Below are positions 1 through 6,381 of a stretch of DNA of 10,343 bases, piece after piece (position 1 is the first letter of the stretch; the number at the start of each line of letters is the position of its first letter). The stretch is from contig MTER01000004.1 of the NCBI GenBank assembly GCA_002083985.1, positions 1 through 10,343 on the forward strand. Reading direction: 5' to 3'. The notes under the pieces were generated by a model that saw nothing but the letters and a program-made list of their open reading frames with translations, was not told the origin of the DNA and searched no databases. The position numbers were made by a program, and so were the translations under genes. This DNA comes from Candidatus Altarchaeales archaeon A3 (GTDB taxonomy: Archaea > Altiarchaeota > Altiarchaeia > Altiarchaeales > Altiarchaeaceae).

Positions 1-430
1 AAACTACAATAAGCAACACCTAAATTTGTATAGCATTTTCCGTCTCCTGATTTATTTCCGATTTCCAGACAAATTTTCAATGATTTCTCATAAAACTCAA
101 TTGCCTTCTTAAAATTACCTAAACTATCATAAGCAACACCTAAATTTGTATAGCATTTTCCTTCTCCTGATTTGTCTCCGATTTCCCGAAAAATTTTCAA
201 TGATTTCTCATAATATTTAATTGCCTTTTTGGAATCACCTAAACTACAATAAGCAACACCTAAATTTACATAGCATTTTCCTTCTCCTGATTTATCTCCT
301 ATTTCCAGACTAATTTTCAAGCCATTCTCATAATATTCAATCGCCTTATTAGAATCACCTAAACTATCATAAGCAACACCTAAATTTGTATAGCATTTTC
401 CTTCTCCTGATTTGTCTCCAATTTCTTTAA
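1..430. repeat. Tandem 120-bp repeats (TPR-coding), about 3.6 copies
   Basis: Copies begin at 1, 121, 241 and 361, and each starts with AAACTA followed by an almost invariant block (AAGCAACACCTAAATTT). By eye, copies 1 and 2 differ at about 14 of 120 positions. The first half of copy 4 is nearly identical to copy 2, sharing AAACTATCAT and GATTTGTCTCC, while copies 1 and 3 share AAACTACAAT and ATTTCCAGAC. This suggests a 240-bp higher-order unit. The 120-bp period equals 40 codons, so the array encodes TPRs and is not a CRISPR or a non-coding satellite. Confidence 0.9.
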
Positions 431-464
431 ATATCCCGAGTGCTTTTTCATATTCTCCACTTTT
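1..464 (-). pseudogene. TPR array: continuation of the TIR-TPR gene in the shifted frame, cut by the window edge
   Basis: This minus-strand frame stays open from 464 to the left edge and encodes 40-residue tetratricopeptide repeats of the type GDKSGEGKCYTNLGVAYDS followed by KAIEYYEKSLKI. It begins just after an in-frame TAG (465-467) and has no plausible start codon near its beginning, so it is not an independent gene. It joins directly onto the TIR reading frame if one A is restored to the AAAA run at 461-464 (minus strand), giving NFRKSGEYEKAL, a good TPR helix. The repeats resemble the 40-residue TPRs of LGN or kinesin-light-chain type and probably form a ligand- or partner-binding superhelix. 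Copies are nearly identical at DNA level. The gene continues outside the window. It may be a true pseudogene, a sequencing error in a homopolymer, or expressed by slippage. Confidence 0.75.
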
Positions 465-949
465 CTAAAATTGCTTATATTATAAAACAAAATACCCCTT
501 TTTAAATATTCATCTGCGTCTTTTTCTATTGGAATTTGTTTGTTCTCTTTTTCTTTTATTTTATCTAACTCAATTATAACTTTATTTGCTAACTCCCATT
601 CATTTTCGAAATCTAATTGCTGCTCTTCAGAAAAACTTCTTGTTTTGCTTATAGAAATTTTAGAATATCTGCACGGAATTATTCTTTTATTTAATTCAGT
701 TGCTTTATTATATTCTTTTAAGACATATTCAGATTTTACCGTCAATGAAGTGATTATAACAATAAAGTATTTGCAATTCCGGAGTGCAGAATCTATGTCA
801 CTTATCCACTTTCCTCCGGCAACAATTTCGGAAGCTACGAACACTTTATAGTCGCCTTTTTTAAGTGCCTTTTTCAAGTGTTCTGCATAGCTTTTACCGG
901 TTGTTGTCTCATAACTTATAAATATATCATAATTTTCTTTTTCTTGCAT
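380..949 (-). CDS. TIR-domain protein, N-terminal part of a frameshifted TIR-TPR protein
   Basis: Residues 6 to about 110 form a TIR domain: YDIFISYE (first strand), a YKVFVASE strand and box-2 region with GGKW, the YFIVIITS strand, and SEYVLKE, matching the SxWCxxE motif in which the Glu (E79 here) is catalytic in NAD-cleaving TIRs. A linker of about 40 residues follows. The TPR part starts near YLKRGILFYNISNFRK and is lost at a one-base deletion (461-464), leaving an unrelated tail that stops at 380. The ATG at 949 is preceded by an AT-rich leader with no Shine-Dalgarno. The gene lies 49 bp after the preceding TPR gene. TIR plus repeat-array proteins in prokaryotes often act in signalling or antiphage defence by NAD+ depletion. 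That role is inferred from the family, and TIR scaffold or protein-interaction roles remain possible. Confidence 0.8.
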   Translation of the reverse strand: MQEKENYDIFISYETTTGKSYAEHLKKALKKGDYKVFVASEIVAGGKWISDIDSALRNCKYFIVIITSLTVKSEYVLKEYNKATELNKRIIPCRYSKISISKTRSFSEEQQLDFENEWELANKVIIELDKIKEKENKQIPIEKDADEYLKRGILFYNISNFRKVENMKKHSGYLKKLETNQEKENAIQI

Positions 950-974
950 TTTTCAGATTTAAAATTAATAATTA

Positions 975-1003
975 TGTGAAACATTTTAAAATTCTATTTC
1001 ACA
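975..1003 (-). terminator. Inverted repeat spanning the TPR-gene stop codon, possible terminator
   Basis: TGTGAAA (975-981) and TTTCACA (997-1003) are perfect 7-bp arms around a 15-nt spacer that itself contains the palindrome ATTTTAAAAT. On the minus strand the hairpin overlaps the TPR-gene stop at 999-1001 and is followed by an A/T-rich stretch. It could attenuate readthrough into the TIR gene. The arms are short and AT-rich, so chance is possible. Confidence 0.25.
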
Positions 1004-1727
1004 AACAAAATTTTAAACGGTCTTTAAAAATTTTTATCTTTTCCGCCTTTCTTTTATATTCCTCTGCCTTTTTGGGATTTTTCATTTTTTCATAAGCGAC
1101 CGCCATATTTCTATAAACCTCTTTAAGGGCATCCATTTGTCCGGTTTTTTTATATATGTCCTCTGCCTTTGATAAATATTCAACTGTTTTCTCAAAATTT
1201 TCCAGAGCATAATAAACAGCACCTAAACTCATATAACATACGGGCTCCATTTTTTTATCACCAATATCCAAAGCAATTTTTAAGGCAATTTCACCATATT
1301 TAACTGCTTCATCAAAATGTTCTGAACTATTATAAGCAATGCCCAAATTTATATAACCCATTAATTTTCCCGCACCATTCTCCAGTTTCTCCAAATATTC
1401 CAGTCCCTTTTTATAGCATTCAATTGCTTTATTGTAATTTTCAAGGTCATAATAAACAAGCCCTAAAAGGATATAGCATCGGGATATTTTTTCTGTGTCT
1501 CTGATATATATAAGTGCGCGTTCCATACATGCCCGCGCAGGGTTGAGATATAATCGTATCTGTAACATACTTCCTACAAAAAAAAGCACATCCCCTCGCA
1601 TATCTTCCGGAACATTCGCTTCTTCTATTACATCAACAAATTTATCCGGGTTTTTTTCATAGTTCTTTGCTACTTTCAAAGCAAGTCTTTCTATTTCTTT
1701 ATACATGTGTAATTTTTCTTTATCCAT
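999..1727 (-). CDS. Cytoplasmic TPR-repeat protein
   Basis: The product is 242 aa with no signal peptide or membrane segment. Residues 1-80 are helical and not clearly TPR. Four TPRs follow at about 83-115 (CYILLGLVYYDLENYNKAIE), 123-155 (GYINLGIAYNSSEHFDEAVK), 163-195 (CYMSLGAVYYALENFEKTVE) and 203-235 (VYRNMAVAYEKMKNPKKAEE). The spacing is 40 residues, as in the TIR-TPR neighbour, but the DNA copies are diverged, so this array is older. The ATG at 1727 follows cdhE by 58 bp of AT-rich DNA in the same direction, so it may be on the same transcript. It presumably acts as a protein-interaction scaffold. No partner can be read from the sequence, and a link to the CODH/ACS complex is only positional. 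Confidence 0.85.
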   Translation of the reverse strand: MDKEKLHMYKEIERLALKVAKNYEKNPDKFVDVIEEANVPEDMRGDVLFFVGSMLQIRLYLNPARACMERALIYIRDTEKISRCYILLGLVYYDLENYNKAIECYKKGLEYLEKLENGAGKLMGYINLGIAYNSSEHFDEAVKYGEIALKIALDIGDKKMEPVCYMSLGAVYYALENFEKTVEYLSKAEDIYKKTGQMDALKEVYRNMAVAYEKMKNPKKAEEYKRKAEKIKIFKDRLKFCL

Positions 1728-1785
1728 GACTAAATTTTTAATTTTATTTTTTAAAATTTTAAATTTAAATTTTGCCTTTATTCTT

Positions 1786-3180
1786 TCACTTTGTCTTTAC
1801 CTCCAGCCCTCCTCCCGTCCAGTTTTTCCGTAAAAAATCGCCTAATCCTCCCGAGTCCTGCGGACCAACTAAAATTTCCCATTTTGTCGCATCCTCTATC
1901 GCCCCCTTTATCCGCCCCACATATCCAGGAACAACAAGTTTTCTGTGCTTTACCAGATTTTCAACCTTGCTGTTATCCATTGCTTCCTTTATTTTATCCG
2001 CTGTTAATTTTCCGCCCGCAAGAGCAACAAGAACAGCCAGTCCTTCCGTATCCATGACAAGCAGCCAGCAGGAAATTTTTGCACTTTCAACATCCCCAGC
2101 AACTGCAAAATATGTCAGGGCAAAATTTGAAGTTATCAATACAGGAGAATTTTCATCAGGTGTTCCTACAGTATAAATTTTCGGCTCTGTTGTCGGATTT
2201 ACTCTCGGGTCAGCATAAACATTCATCCTCAGTGTCAGTGTCTCCATAACGCTATAAATTTCATTAAAGTGAAAGGCAATCAAAGAAACAAACCTGTTCA
2301 GACAGAGAGAAATTGATAATGCCTCAAAAACCGCTGCATTCTCTCCTAAATTTAAATTTTTTAATCCGACAGTTGAAACCATCACAGGAAAAGAAAATTC
2401 CTTAATATCCTTAAGTGCCGCTTTTCTTAAAATTTCAAGTTTGTTAATAACGGAAGATAAATTTTCAAAGTCAAATCCAGGGTCAATAACAATATCGGTA
2501 AATCCCGCATTGCTCAGAGTTTTTGTCATTGAGCCGATTTCGTCTAAATTTTCCGAATGAATTGCCAGAGGACAATTGTATTTTCCCGCTAATTCAGACA
2601 TTTCTTTAAAATTTTCATTTGTTGCAGCATAAATCAGGGGCCTTCTGTCTTTTGTTATTTCAAGAGCAGCATCCATAATTTCGGGATTTAGGGTGCACAA
2701 CATTATAAATTTGTCAAAATTCTGGCAGACTGTCTTTACTGTCTTTAAAAATTTCTCTTTGTCATTTGTTGCACATCTCAGACAGATTCCATCTAATCGT
2801 AAAATTTTTCCGACTCTTTCATACTTGTAATTTCGGACAAAGTCAAGACGGCTTTTAATTGTCTTTTCATCCATTGTGTCGCTAATGTCAAGCACCATCG
2901 CAGCCGGATTGAAAAATTTAAGGTCGTGCCTGTATATCACTTCTTCCCCGCCAATAGTAATTGCCTGCTCATCTTTTCCGATTACAACTTCCCTGACAGG
3001 AGGTGTGATAACTTCTCTTAATTTTTTTAATTTGTCCCCTTTTAACTGCATACAGTGTTCTGCTTTTACTCCTCTCTCCATTAATTTCATGGCGAATGCC
3101 ATACATGTTTTCTCGGTACATTCTCCGCAATTTGTCTTCGGGAGTAATTTATAAAGCTGTAACGCACTTAATCTTGCCAT
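1786..3180 (-). CDS. cdhE: Acetyl-CoA decarbonylase/synthase gamma subunit (corrinoid iron-sulfur protein large subunit)
   Basis: The product is 464 aa, a normal length for CdhE/AcsC. The N-terminus LYKLLPKTNCGECTEKTC supplies the [4Fe-4S] ligands C18, C21 and C26, with C43 (CX2CX4CX16C). A TIM-barrel methyltransferase-type domain occupies about 90-330, and a C-terminal corrinoid-binding domain about 330-464 (ending near VGPQDSGGLGDFLRKNW). With CdhD it forms the heterodimer that receives a methyl group from methyltetrahydropterin and passes it to the ACS A-cluster. The 4Fe-4S cluster serves in reductive reactivation of the cobalt. The start at 3180 is fixed by the conserved N-terminus and has no Shine-Dalgarno. 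Normally this gene is next to cdhD; here a phage-type gene and 277 bp of non-coding DNA intervene. It would also be called acsC. Confidence 0.96.
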   Translation of the reverse strand: MARLSALQLYKLLPKTNCGECTEKTCMAFAMKLMERGVKAEHCMQLKGDKLKKLREVITPPVREVVIGKDEQAITIGGEEVIYRHDLKFFNPAAMVLDISDTMDEKTIKSRLDFVRNYKYERVGKILRLDGICLRCATNDKEKFLKTVKTVCQNFDKFIMLCTLNPEIMDAALEITKDRRPLIYAATNENFKEMSELAGKYNCPLAIHSENLDEIGSMTKTLSNAGFTDIVIDPGFDFENLSSVINKLEILRKAALKDIKEFSFPVMVSTVGLKNLNLGENAAVFEALSISLCLNRFVSLIAFHFNEIYSVMETLTLRMNVYADPRVNPTTEPKIYTVGTPDENSPVLITSNFALTYFAVAGDVESAKISCWLLVMDTEGLAVLVALAGGKLTADKIKEAMDNSKVENLVKHRKLVVPGYVGRIKGAIEDATKWEILVGPQDSGGLGDFLRKNWTGGGLEVKTK

Positions 3181-3205
3181 TTGGTTTTTGCTTTAAGATT
3201 TTGTT

Positions 3206-3310
3206 TTAAAAATTTAAATTTTTCACTAATTTACTTTTTTCTTTTTCGCCCGTCGTTTTTCTTTTTTTAAAAGAAAAAGGCGGAAGTTGTAATACGATAA
3301 GTCGTGCCAT
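3206..3310 (-). other. Small ORF echoing the CdhE N-terminus (MARLIVLQLPP)
   Basis: A 34-codon minus-strand ORF starts at the ATG at 3310 with MARLIVLQLPP, compared with MARLSALQLYKLLP at the true cdhE start 130 bp downstream; seven of the first nine residues match (MARL..LQL). After that the sequence is K/E/T-rich, AT-driven and unrelated, and it stops at 3206. The ATG lies about 24 nt downstream of a TATA-like box (3334-3341), the spacing expected for an archaeal leaderless transcript. It may be a relic of an original cdhE 5' end left by a duplication or insertion, a leader peptide, or chance similarity. Confidence 0.3.
3256..3278. repeat. AT-only hairpin in the bro-cdhE spacer
   Basis: TTTTTCTTTT and AAAAGAAAAA are perfect 10-bp arms around a TTT loop. 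CGCC (3247-3250) and GGCG (3279-3282) flank it and could extend the stem past a bulge. It could be a weak terminator or cruciform. The low G+C makes a strong RNA hairpin doubtful. Confidence 0.3.
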
Positions 3311-3333
3311 TTTAAATTTTTTGAAAGATTAAA

Positions 3334-3341
3334 ATTTATAA
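3334..3341 (-). promoter_or_regulatory. TATA-like box upstream of cdhE
   Basis: The minus strand reads CCTTATAAATTT here, close to the archaeal box A consensus (TTTATATA-like). It sits about 24 nt before the ATG at 3310 and about 155 nt before the cdhE ATG. If real, cdhE has its own promoter independent of cdhD. In DNA this AT-rich, matches of this quality can arise by chance. Confidence 0.35.
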
Positions 3342-3362
3342 GGTTAAATTTTTATATTTGTA

Positions 3363-3461
3363 TTAAAAGAATAGTGGCAATTTGTCCCAGTCCTTTAGAA
3401 AGTTCTTGAATACTCTTTCCCGAAATATTACTGATACTTTATATGAGTTCACTTTTATCAC
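3363..3461 (-). CDS. Possible 32-aa ORF or gene remnant coupled to the bro gene
   Basis: A GTG at 3459-3461 overlaps the bro TGA stop as GTGA, a classic translational-coupling arrangement. It opens a 32-codon frame (VIKVNSYKVSVIFRERVFKN, then FLKDWDKLPLFF) ending at TAA 3363-3365. Composition is protein-like, with mixed charged and hydrophobic residues and a Trp, unlike the AT-driven noise nearby. I do not recognise a family. It could be a small accessory protein of the bro gene, a truncated gene end carried in with it, or spurious. Confidence 0.25.
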   Translation of the reverse strand: MIKVNSYKVSVIFRERVFKNFLKDWDKLPLFF

Positions 3462-4327
3462 GTCTTTTTTAATTTCTTTAAATTTTTATCTTTCTCTAAT
3501 TCTTTTACTTTTCCCGTAATTTCAATGTAATTATCACTACTGACAACTGACTTCCCTGTTTCCTGTTCTAATTTCTGTCTTGCTTCACCAGATATGCTTC
3601 CACCTTTTCTCGCTGCCTCATTGTTTTCTACAAATCCCCGTACATCTCTGGCTCGTGTTATTTCTGTTGTTGCTGCTTCGCCAAGCATGTTAAAAATCAA
3701 CTCTAAATCAGTCATGTTATCTCTTAAATTTTGGTTTTTGAATTTTGGGTCAATTCCTTTTATTATCTTATGATTTGGTAGGGATATATCAAATGTCGCC
3801 GTATGTATTTCATTTGTAAGGATTGCATAGTCCTTTTGTTCTTTAATTCCTCTTTGTTCCCATTCATCAGTCAGTTCCTGTCTTATTGCAATTCCTCTGA
3901 TTCGTTTATTAATCCAATCATCAGGATACCCTTTAAGTCCATAATACCTCCTTGCCCGATTCTGTGCAAGTTCGGGGTTTTCTATTTCCTGTACTCGTTC
4001 ATAGCCGACTTTAGCAAGCCATCTTTTGAATGGCTCGGCTTTCTTTGAAGGGATTGACTGGATAATGCGGAAAATTCCTTCTGTGCTGGCACAATTCGTC
4101 TCGCGCATCTTTCCGTCTTCGGCTGGCAATTTCAACTGTTCCCAAAATGGGAATGGTTGAGATATTTCTTTATCGCGATCCTTTATTTTTGCCCAATATG
4201 TTTTGGGTTGAAGACTATCTGTAAGTGCTTCAATCACATCAACAACTGAAAAATACCATTCATCATTATGCCATGTCCTTCTAATGCTCTTTCTCTGAAA
4301 TACAACCAATGCTTTATCTGATTCCAT
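3458..4327 (-). CDS. Bro-N / DinD-like phage antirepressor-type protein
   Basis: The product is 289 aa. Residues 6 to about 115 look like a Bro-N DNA-binding domain: ALVVFQRKSIRRTW, then WYFSVVDVIEALTDS, KTYWAKIKDRDKE, and a helix near EGIFRIIQSIPSKKAEPFK. The middle and C-terminus (about 125-265: RGIAIRQELTDEWEQRG, NLRDNMTDLELIFNMLGEAA, then a Gly/Ala-rich segment) resemble the conserved region of DinD, the DNA-damage-inducible protein D family. Bro proteins are typical of phages, archaeal viruses and mobile islands; DinD can inhibit RecA filament function. The ATG lies 3 bp after the cdhD stop, so the gene is in effect inside the cdhDE operon and probably co-transcribed. That placement is unusual and suggests insertion. 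The last 25 residues are K/E-rich. Which of the two roles it plays cannot be decided here. Confidence 0.85.
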   Translation of the reverse strand: MESDKALVVFQRKSIRRTWHNDEWYFSVVDVIEALTDSLQPKTYWAKIKDRDKEISQPFPFWEQLKLPAEDGKMRETNCASTEGIFRIIQSIPSKKAEPFKRWLAKVGYERVQEIENPELAQNRARRYYGLKGYPDDWINKRIRGIAIRQELTDEWEQRGIKEQKDYAILTNEIHTATFDISLPNHKIIKGIDPKFKNQNLRDNMTDLELIFNMLGEAATTEITRARDVRGFVENNEAARKGGSISGEARQKLEQETGKSVVSSDNYIEITGKVKELEKDKNLKKLKKT

Positions 4328-4330
4328 TTT

Positions 4331-5761
4331 TTACGCATTGATCCACGAGAGATATTTCCTTTCTTTTTTTTCTTTGTCTTCTTCTTCCTTTTCTTCTTTT
4401 AATTCATGAGTAGAATCAATGATTTTGTTTAACAATTCAATAGCAAGCACATCTAATGAATAAAATATATCTGCTCCGCACAACAACGCTACAAGTCCGG
4501 TTGCAGACTCATACAATGGACCTCTCAGTTCTCTCGGCCCCCATTCATCATTTTTCTTCCACGCCTCTCTTGCCGCCCATACATTTGAAGTTGCAGATAT
4601 TATCGGAACCGCAAGCGATTCTTCGCCCAATAATCCCGCCAGACGACATCTTTCCAATGAAGAAATTGAATATTCTATTCCATAACCAACTCCTGCTGTA
4701 AACGGATCCATTGTTAACTGGTTTCTTGGCAGTCCTGCCTTTAATATGCCACTGTTCAGACGCCTCATATCATCGGGATTCATTGAAACAAGTGTTCCAA
4801 GATTGTGACCGTATCTGACACATGCTTTAACAACATCTTCATATTCCATATCACCTGCAATTGTTGAAAATAATAATCTTTCTCCGGCAAACATTTCTGC
4901 TGCTTCCTTAAATATCAACGGGTCTTTTATAGGATTTCCCGAACCGCCGACAACAACAGGAACTTTAACCGACTGCAAAATATGGGCAATTGTTTTCATC
5001 GCATCCTGAACACTTGCATCTTTAACATTCGGATCTGTGCTGATTAAATGAATAGTCACCACCTTTGCATTGGACTTTTCAACTCTGAATTTTGCCCATT
5101 CTCCAGCATCCGCCATTATTTCTTTATCTGTCTTATCACCTATTTTAAAACGCTCTTTTACAACTTTTGGAACTCCTTCAGGTATGTCAAATACATCATT
5201 AGAAATAACCGGCTTATGACCAGAATAACTTTCAAAGAAATAAAACGGCATTGTCTTTTGTCCGCCAATTTTTACACTTGTCTCTCTGCTTCCTCCTTCT
5301 GTTCTCGTTGCTCCTAATGTCACCTCTGATATTTGCATCGGATATTTTTCAGTAATTTTTGAAATATCAAATTTAAATTCAAGCAGTTTTTCAATTGTCC
5401 TTACTGACTCTGCATCATACATTCCCATTCCTCCGCCAAATCCAGCAGTTATAATCTGCTGAACAAACGAAGGAAGGGTTATTTCAATTTCTTCGCCACT
5501 TGCTTCAAAGTCCTCAATAGTTATTGCCCCGCCGCCTTTCATCAGCCGTTCAAGAATCGCCTTTTCTTTACCTGTTGATTTTTCAAGTAATGCCTTCTGT
5601 GCATGAAACGAAGGAAATATAATTTCTGCATTATCTGCAAGAAGTCGGAAATTTTTAAATTTTATCTTTGCCTTGCTTTTCAGTATTTTTTCAAGTATGT
5701 TTTTATTTTCTTCTTCTCCGAATAATGTAATTTCTACATTTTCTTCCTTTTTTTCAGCCAT
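4331..5761 (-). CDS. cdhD: Acetyl-CoA decarbonylase/synthase delta subunit (corrinoid iron-sulfur protein small subunit)
   Basis: The product is 476 aa from the ATG at 5761. A TTG 15 bp further upstream would add MLITK and is less likely. Residues 1-110 are an extension containing two beta-type motifs (IKFKNFRLLADNAEIIFP at 33-50 and AITIEDFEASGEEIEITLP at 79-97). The conserved TIM barrel covers about 130-450: TLGATRTEGGSRE, MPFYFFES, the VVTIHLISTDPN strand, VPVVVGGSGNP, LVSMNPDD and MDPFTAGVGYGIEYS. A charged K/E linker (about 453-468) leads to a terminal KYLSWINA. Bacterial AcsD is usually about 310-325 aa; the long N-terminus is more like archaeal CdhD. It pairs with CdhE to bind and position the corrinoid for methyl transfer. 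It lies 69 bp downstream of the lipoprotein gene, and no Shine-Dalgarno is visible. Confidence 0.95.
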   Translation of the reverse strand: MAEKKEENVEITLFGEEENKNILEKILKSKAKIKFKNFRLLADNAEIIFPSFHAQKALLEKSTGKEKAILERLMKGGGAITIEDFEASGEEIEITLPSFVQQIITAGFGGGMGMYDAESVRTIEKLLEFKFDISKITEKYPMQISEVTLGATRTEGGSRETSVKIGGQKTMPFYFFESYSGHKPVISNDVFDIPEGVPKVVKERFKIGDKTDKEIMADAGEWAKFRVEKSNAKVVTIHLISTDPNVKDASVQDAMKTIAHILQSVKVPVVVGGSGNPIKDPLIFKEAAEMFAGERLLFSTIAGDMEYEDVVKACVRYGHNLGTLVSMNPDDMRRLNSGILKAGLPRNQLTMDPFTAGVGYGIEYSISSLERCRLAGLLGEESLAVPIISATSNVWAAREAWKKNDEWGPRELRGPLYESATGLVALLCGADIFYSLDVLAIELLNKIIDSTHELKEEKEEEDKEKKERKYLSWINA

Positions 5762-5830
5762 TTTTGTAATAAGCAAAATTATTTTGTTGATTTTAGTTAT
5801 TTTTTGATTTTGTACTGCTATAATTCGTTA

Positions 5831-6307
5831 TTAGTTATTCACAAATTTTTTCAAATATTCATCACAAAGTTTAACATCGTTTATTCTTCCCTGTTTTTCA
5901 AACAAGTCCTTCGCTTTTAAAATTTCTTCTTTTGCTTTATCTTTATTTTTAGTTTGGACATATAATAAAAGCCCTAAATATGCGTGTGCTTCAGCAAAAT
6001 TTGGATTTATCTTTATTGCTTCTCTGAATTCCTCCTCTGCTTCTTCGTAGCGGGTTAAATTTATTAATAAACTTTCTAAATTATAATGTGCAGTAGCAAA
6101 ATTTGGATTTATCTTTATTGCCTCTTTATATTCTTTCTCTGCTTCTTCAAAATTGCCTGATTCATAGTATGAAACTCCTAAATCATTGTGCTTTATTGCA
6201 TCGTCATTTTCTATGCATCCGCTTATTAACACACTTAAAATTAAAATTGCCCCGACTGCTACAATTCCTGCTAATTTACATCCTTTTAGCAAAATTTTTC
6301 CCTTCAT
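5831..6307 (-). CDS. TPR lipoprotein
   Basis: The product is 158 aa with a signal sequence: basic MKGKILLKGCK, a hydrophobic stretch (about 12-27), then lipobox LISGC with the lipidated Cys at 31. The mature part is exported and membrane-anchored. It holds three TPRs at about 36-69 (GVSYYESGNFEEAEKEYKEA), 73-103 (YEEAEEEFREAIKINPNF) and 107-137 (diverged). These are 34-residue, INPNFAEAH-type repeats, unlike the 40-residue arrays at 1-1727, so it is a separate lineage. It lies between the 114-aa CdhD-like protein and cdhD, all in one direction, with 74-bp and 69-bp gaps. An extracytoplasmic scaffold in the middle of a cytoplasmic enzyme operon is odd, and its role is unknown. No Shine-Dalgarno is at normal spacing; a GGGGGA lies about 20 nt upstream. 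Confidence 0.85.
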   Translation of the reverse strand: MKGKILLKGCKLAGIVAVGAILILSVLISGCIENDDAIKHNDLGVSYYESGNFEEAEKEYKEAIKINPNFATAHYNLESLLINLTRYEEAEEEFREAIKINPNFAEAHAYLGLLLYVQTKNKDKAKEEILKAKDLFEKQGRINDVKLCDEYLKKFVNN

Positions 6308-6381
6308 TTTAAAAAATTTAAATTTCCCCCTTTCAATTAAATTTAAGTTTTTGTTTTATTTTGTGCTTTGCTGTTGTTTTC

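Noticed and set aside
1..430. Regular 120-bp direct repeats that could suggest a CRISPR or satellite array
   Set aside because: The period is exactly 40 codons, one minus-strand frame is open throughout, and it translates to TPRs; there are no unique spacers.
540..851. Plus-strand 103-codon frame antisense to the TIR gene
   Set aside because: Its translation is Ser/Phe/Leu-rich complement noise, while the minus strand encodes a recognisable TIR domain.
1772..2176. Plus-strand open frames inside cdhE
   Set aside because: They are antisense shadows of a well-conserved minus-strand gene and have low-complexity, Ser/Pro/Phe-rich translations.
5762..5776. Upstream TTG start adding MLITK to CdhD
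   Set aside because: The ATG at 5761 (MAEKKEE) is a stronger start, the extra residues match nothing, and no ribosome binding site supports the TTG.
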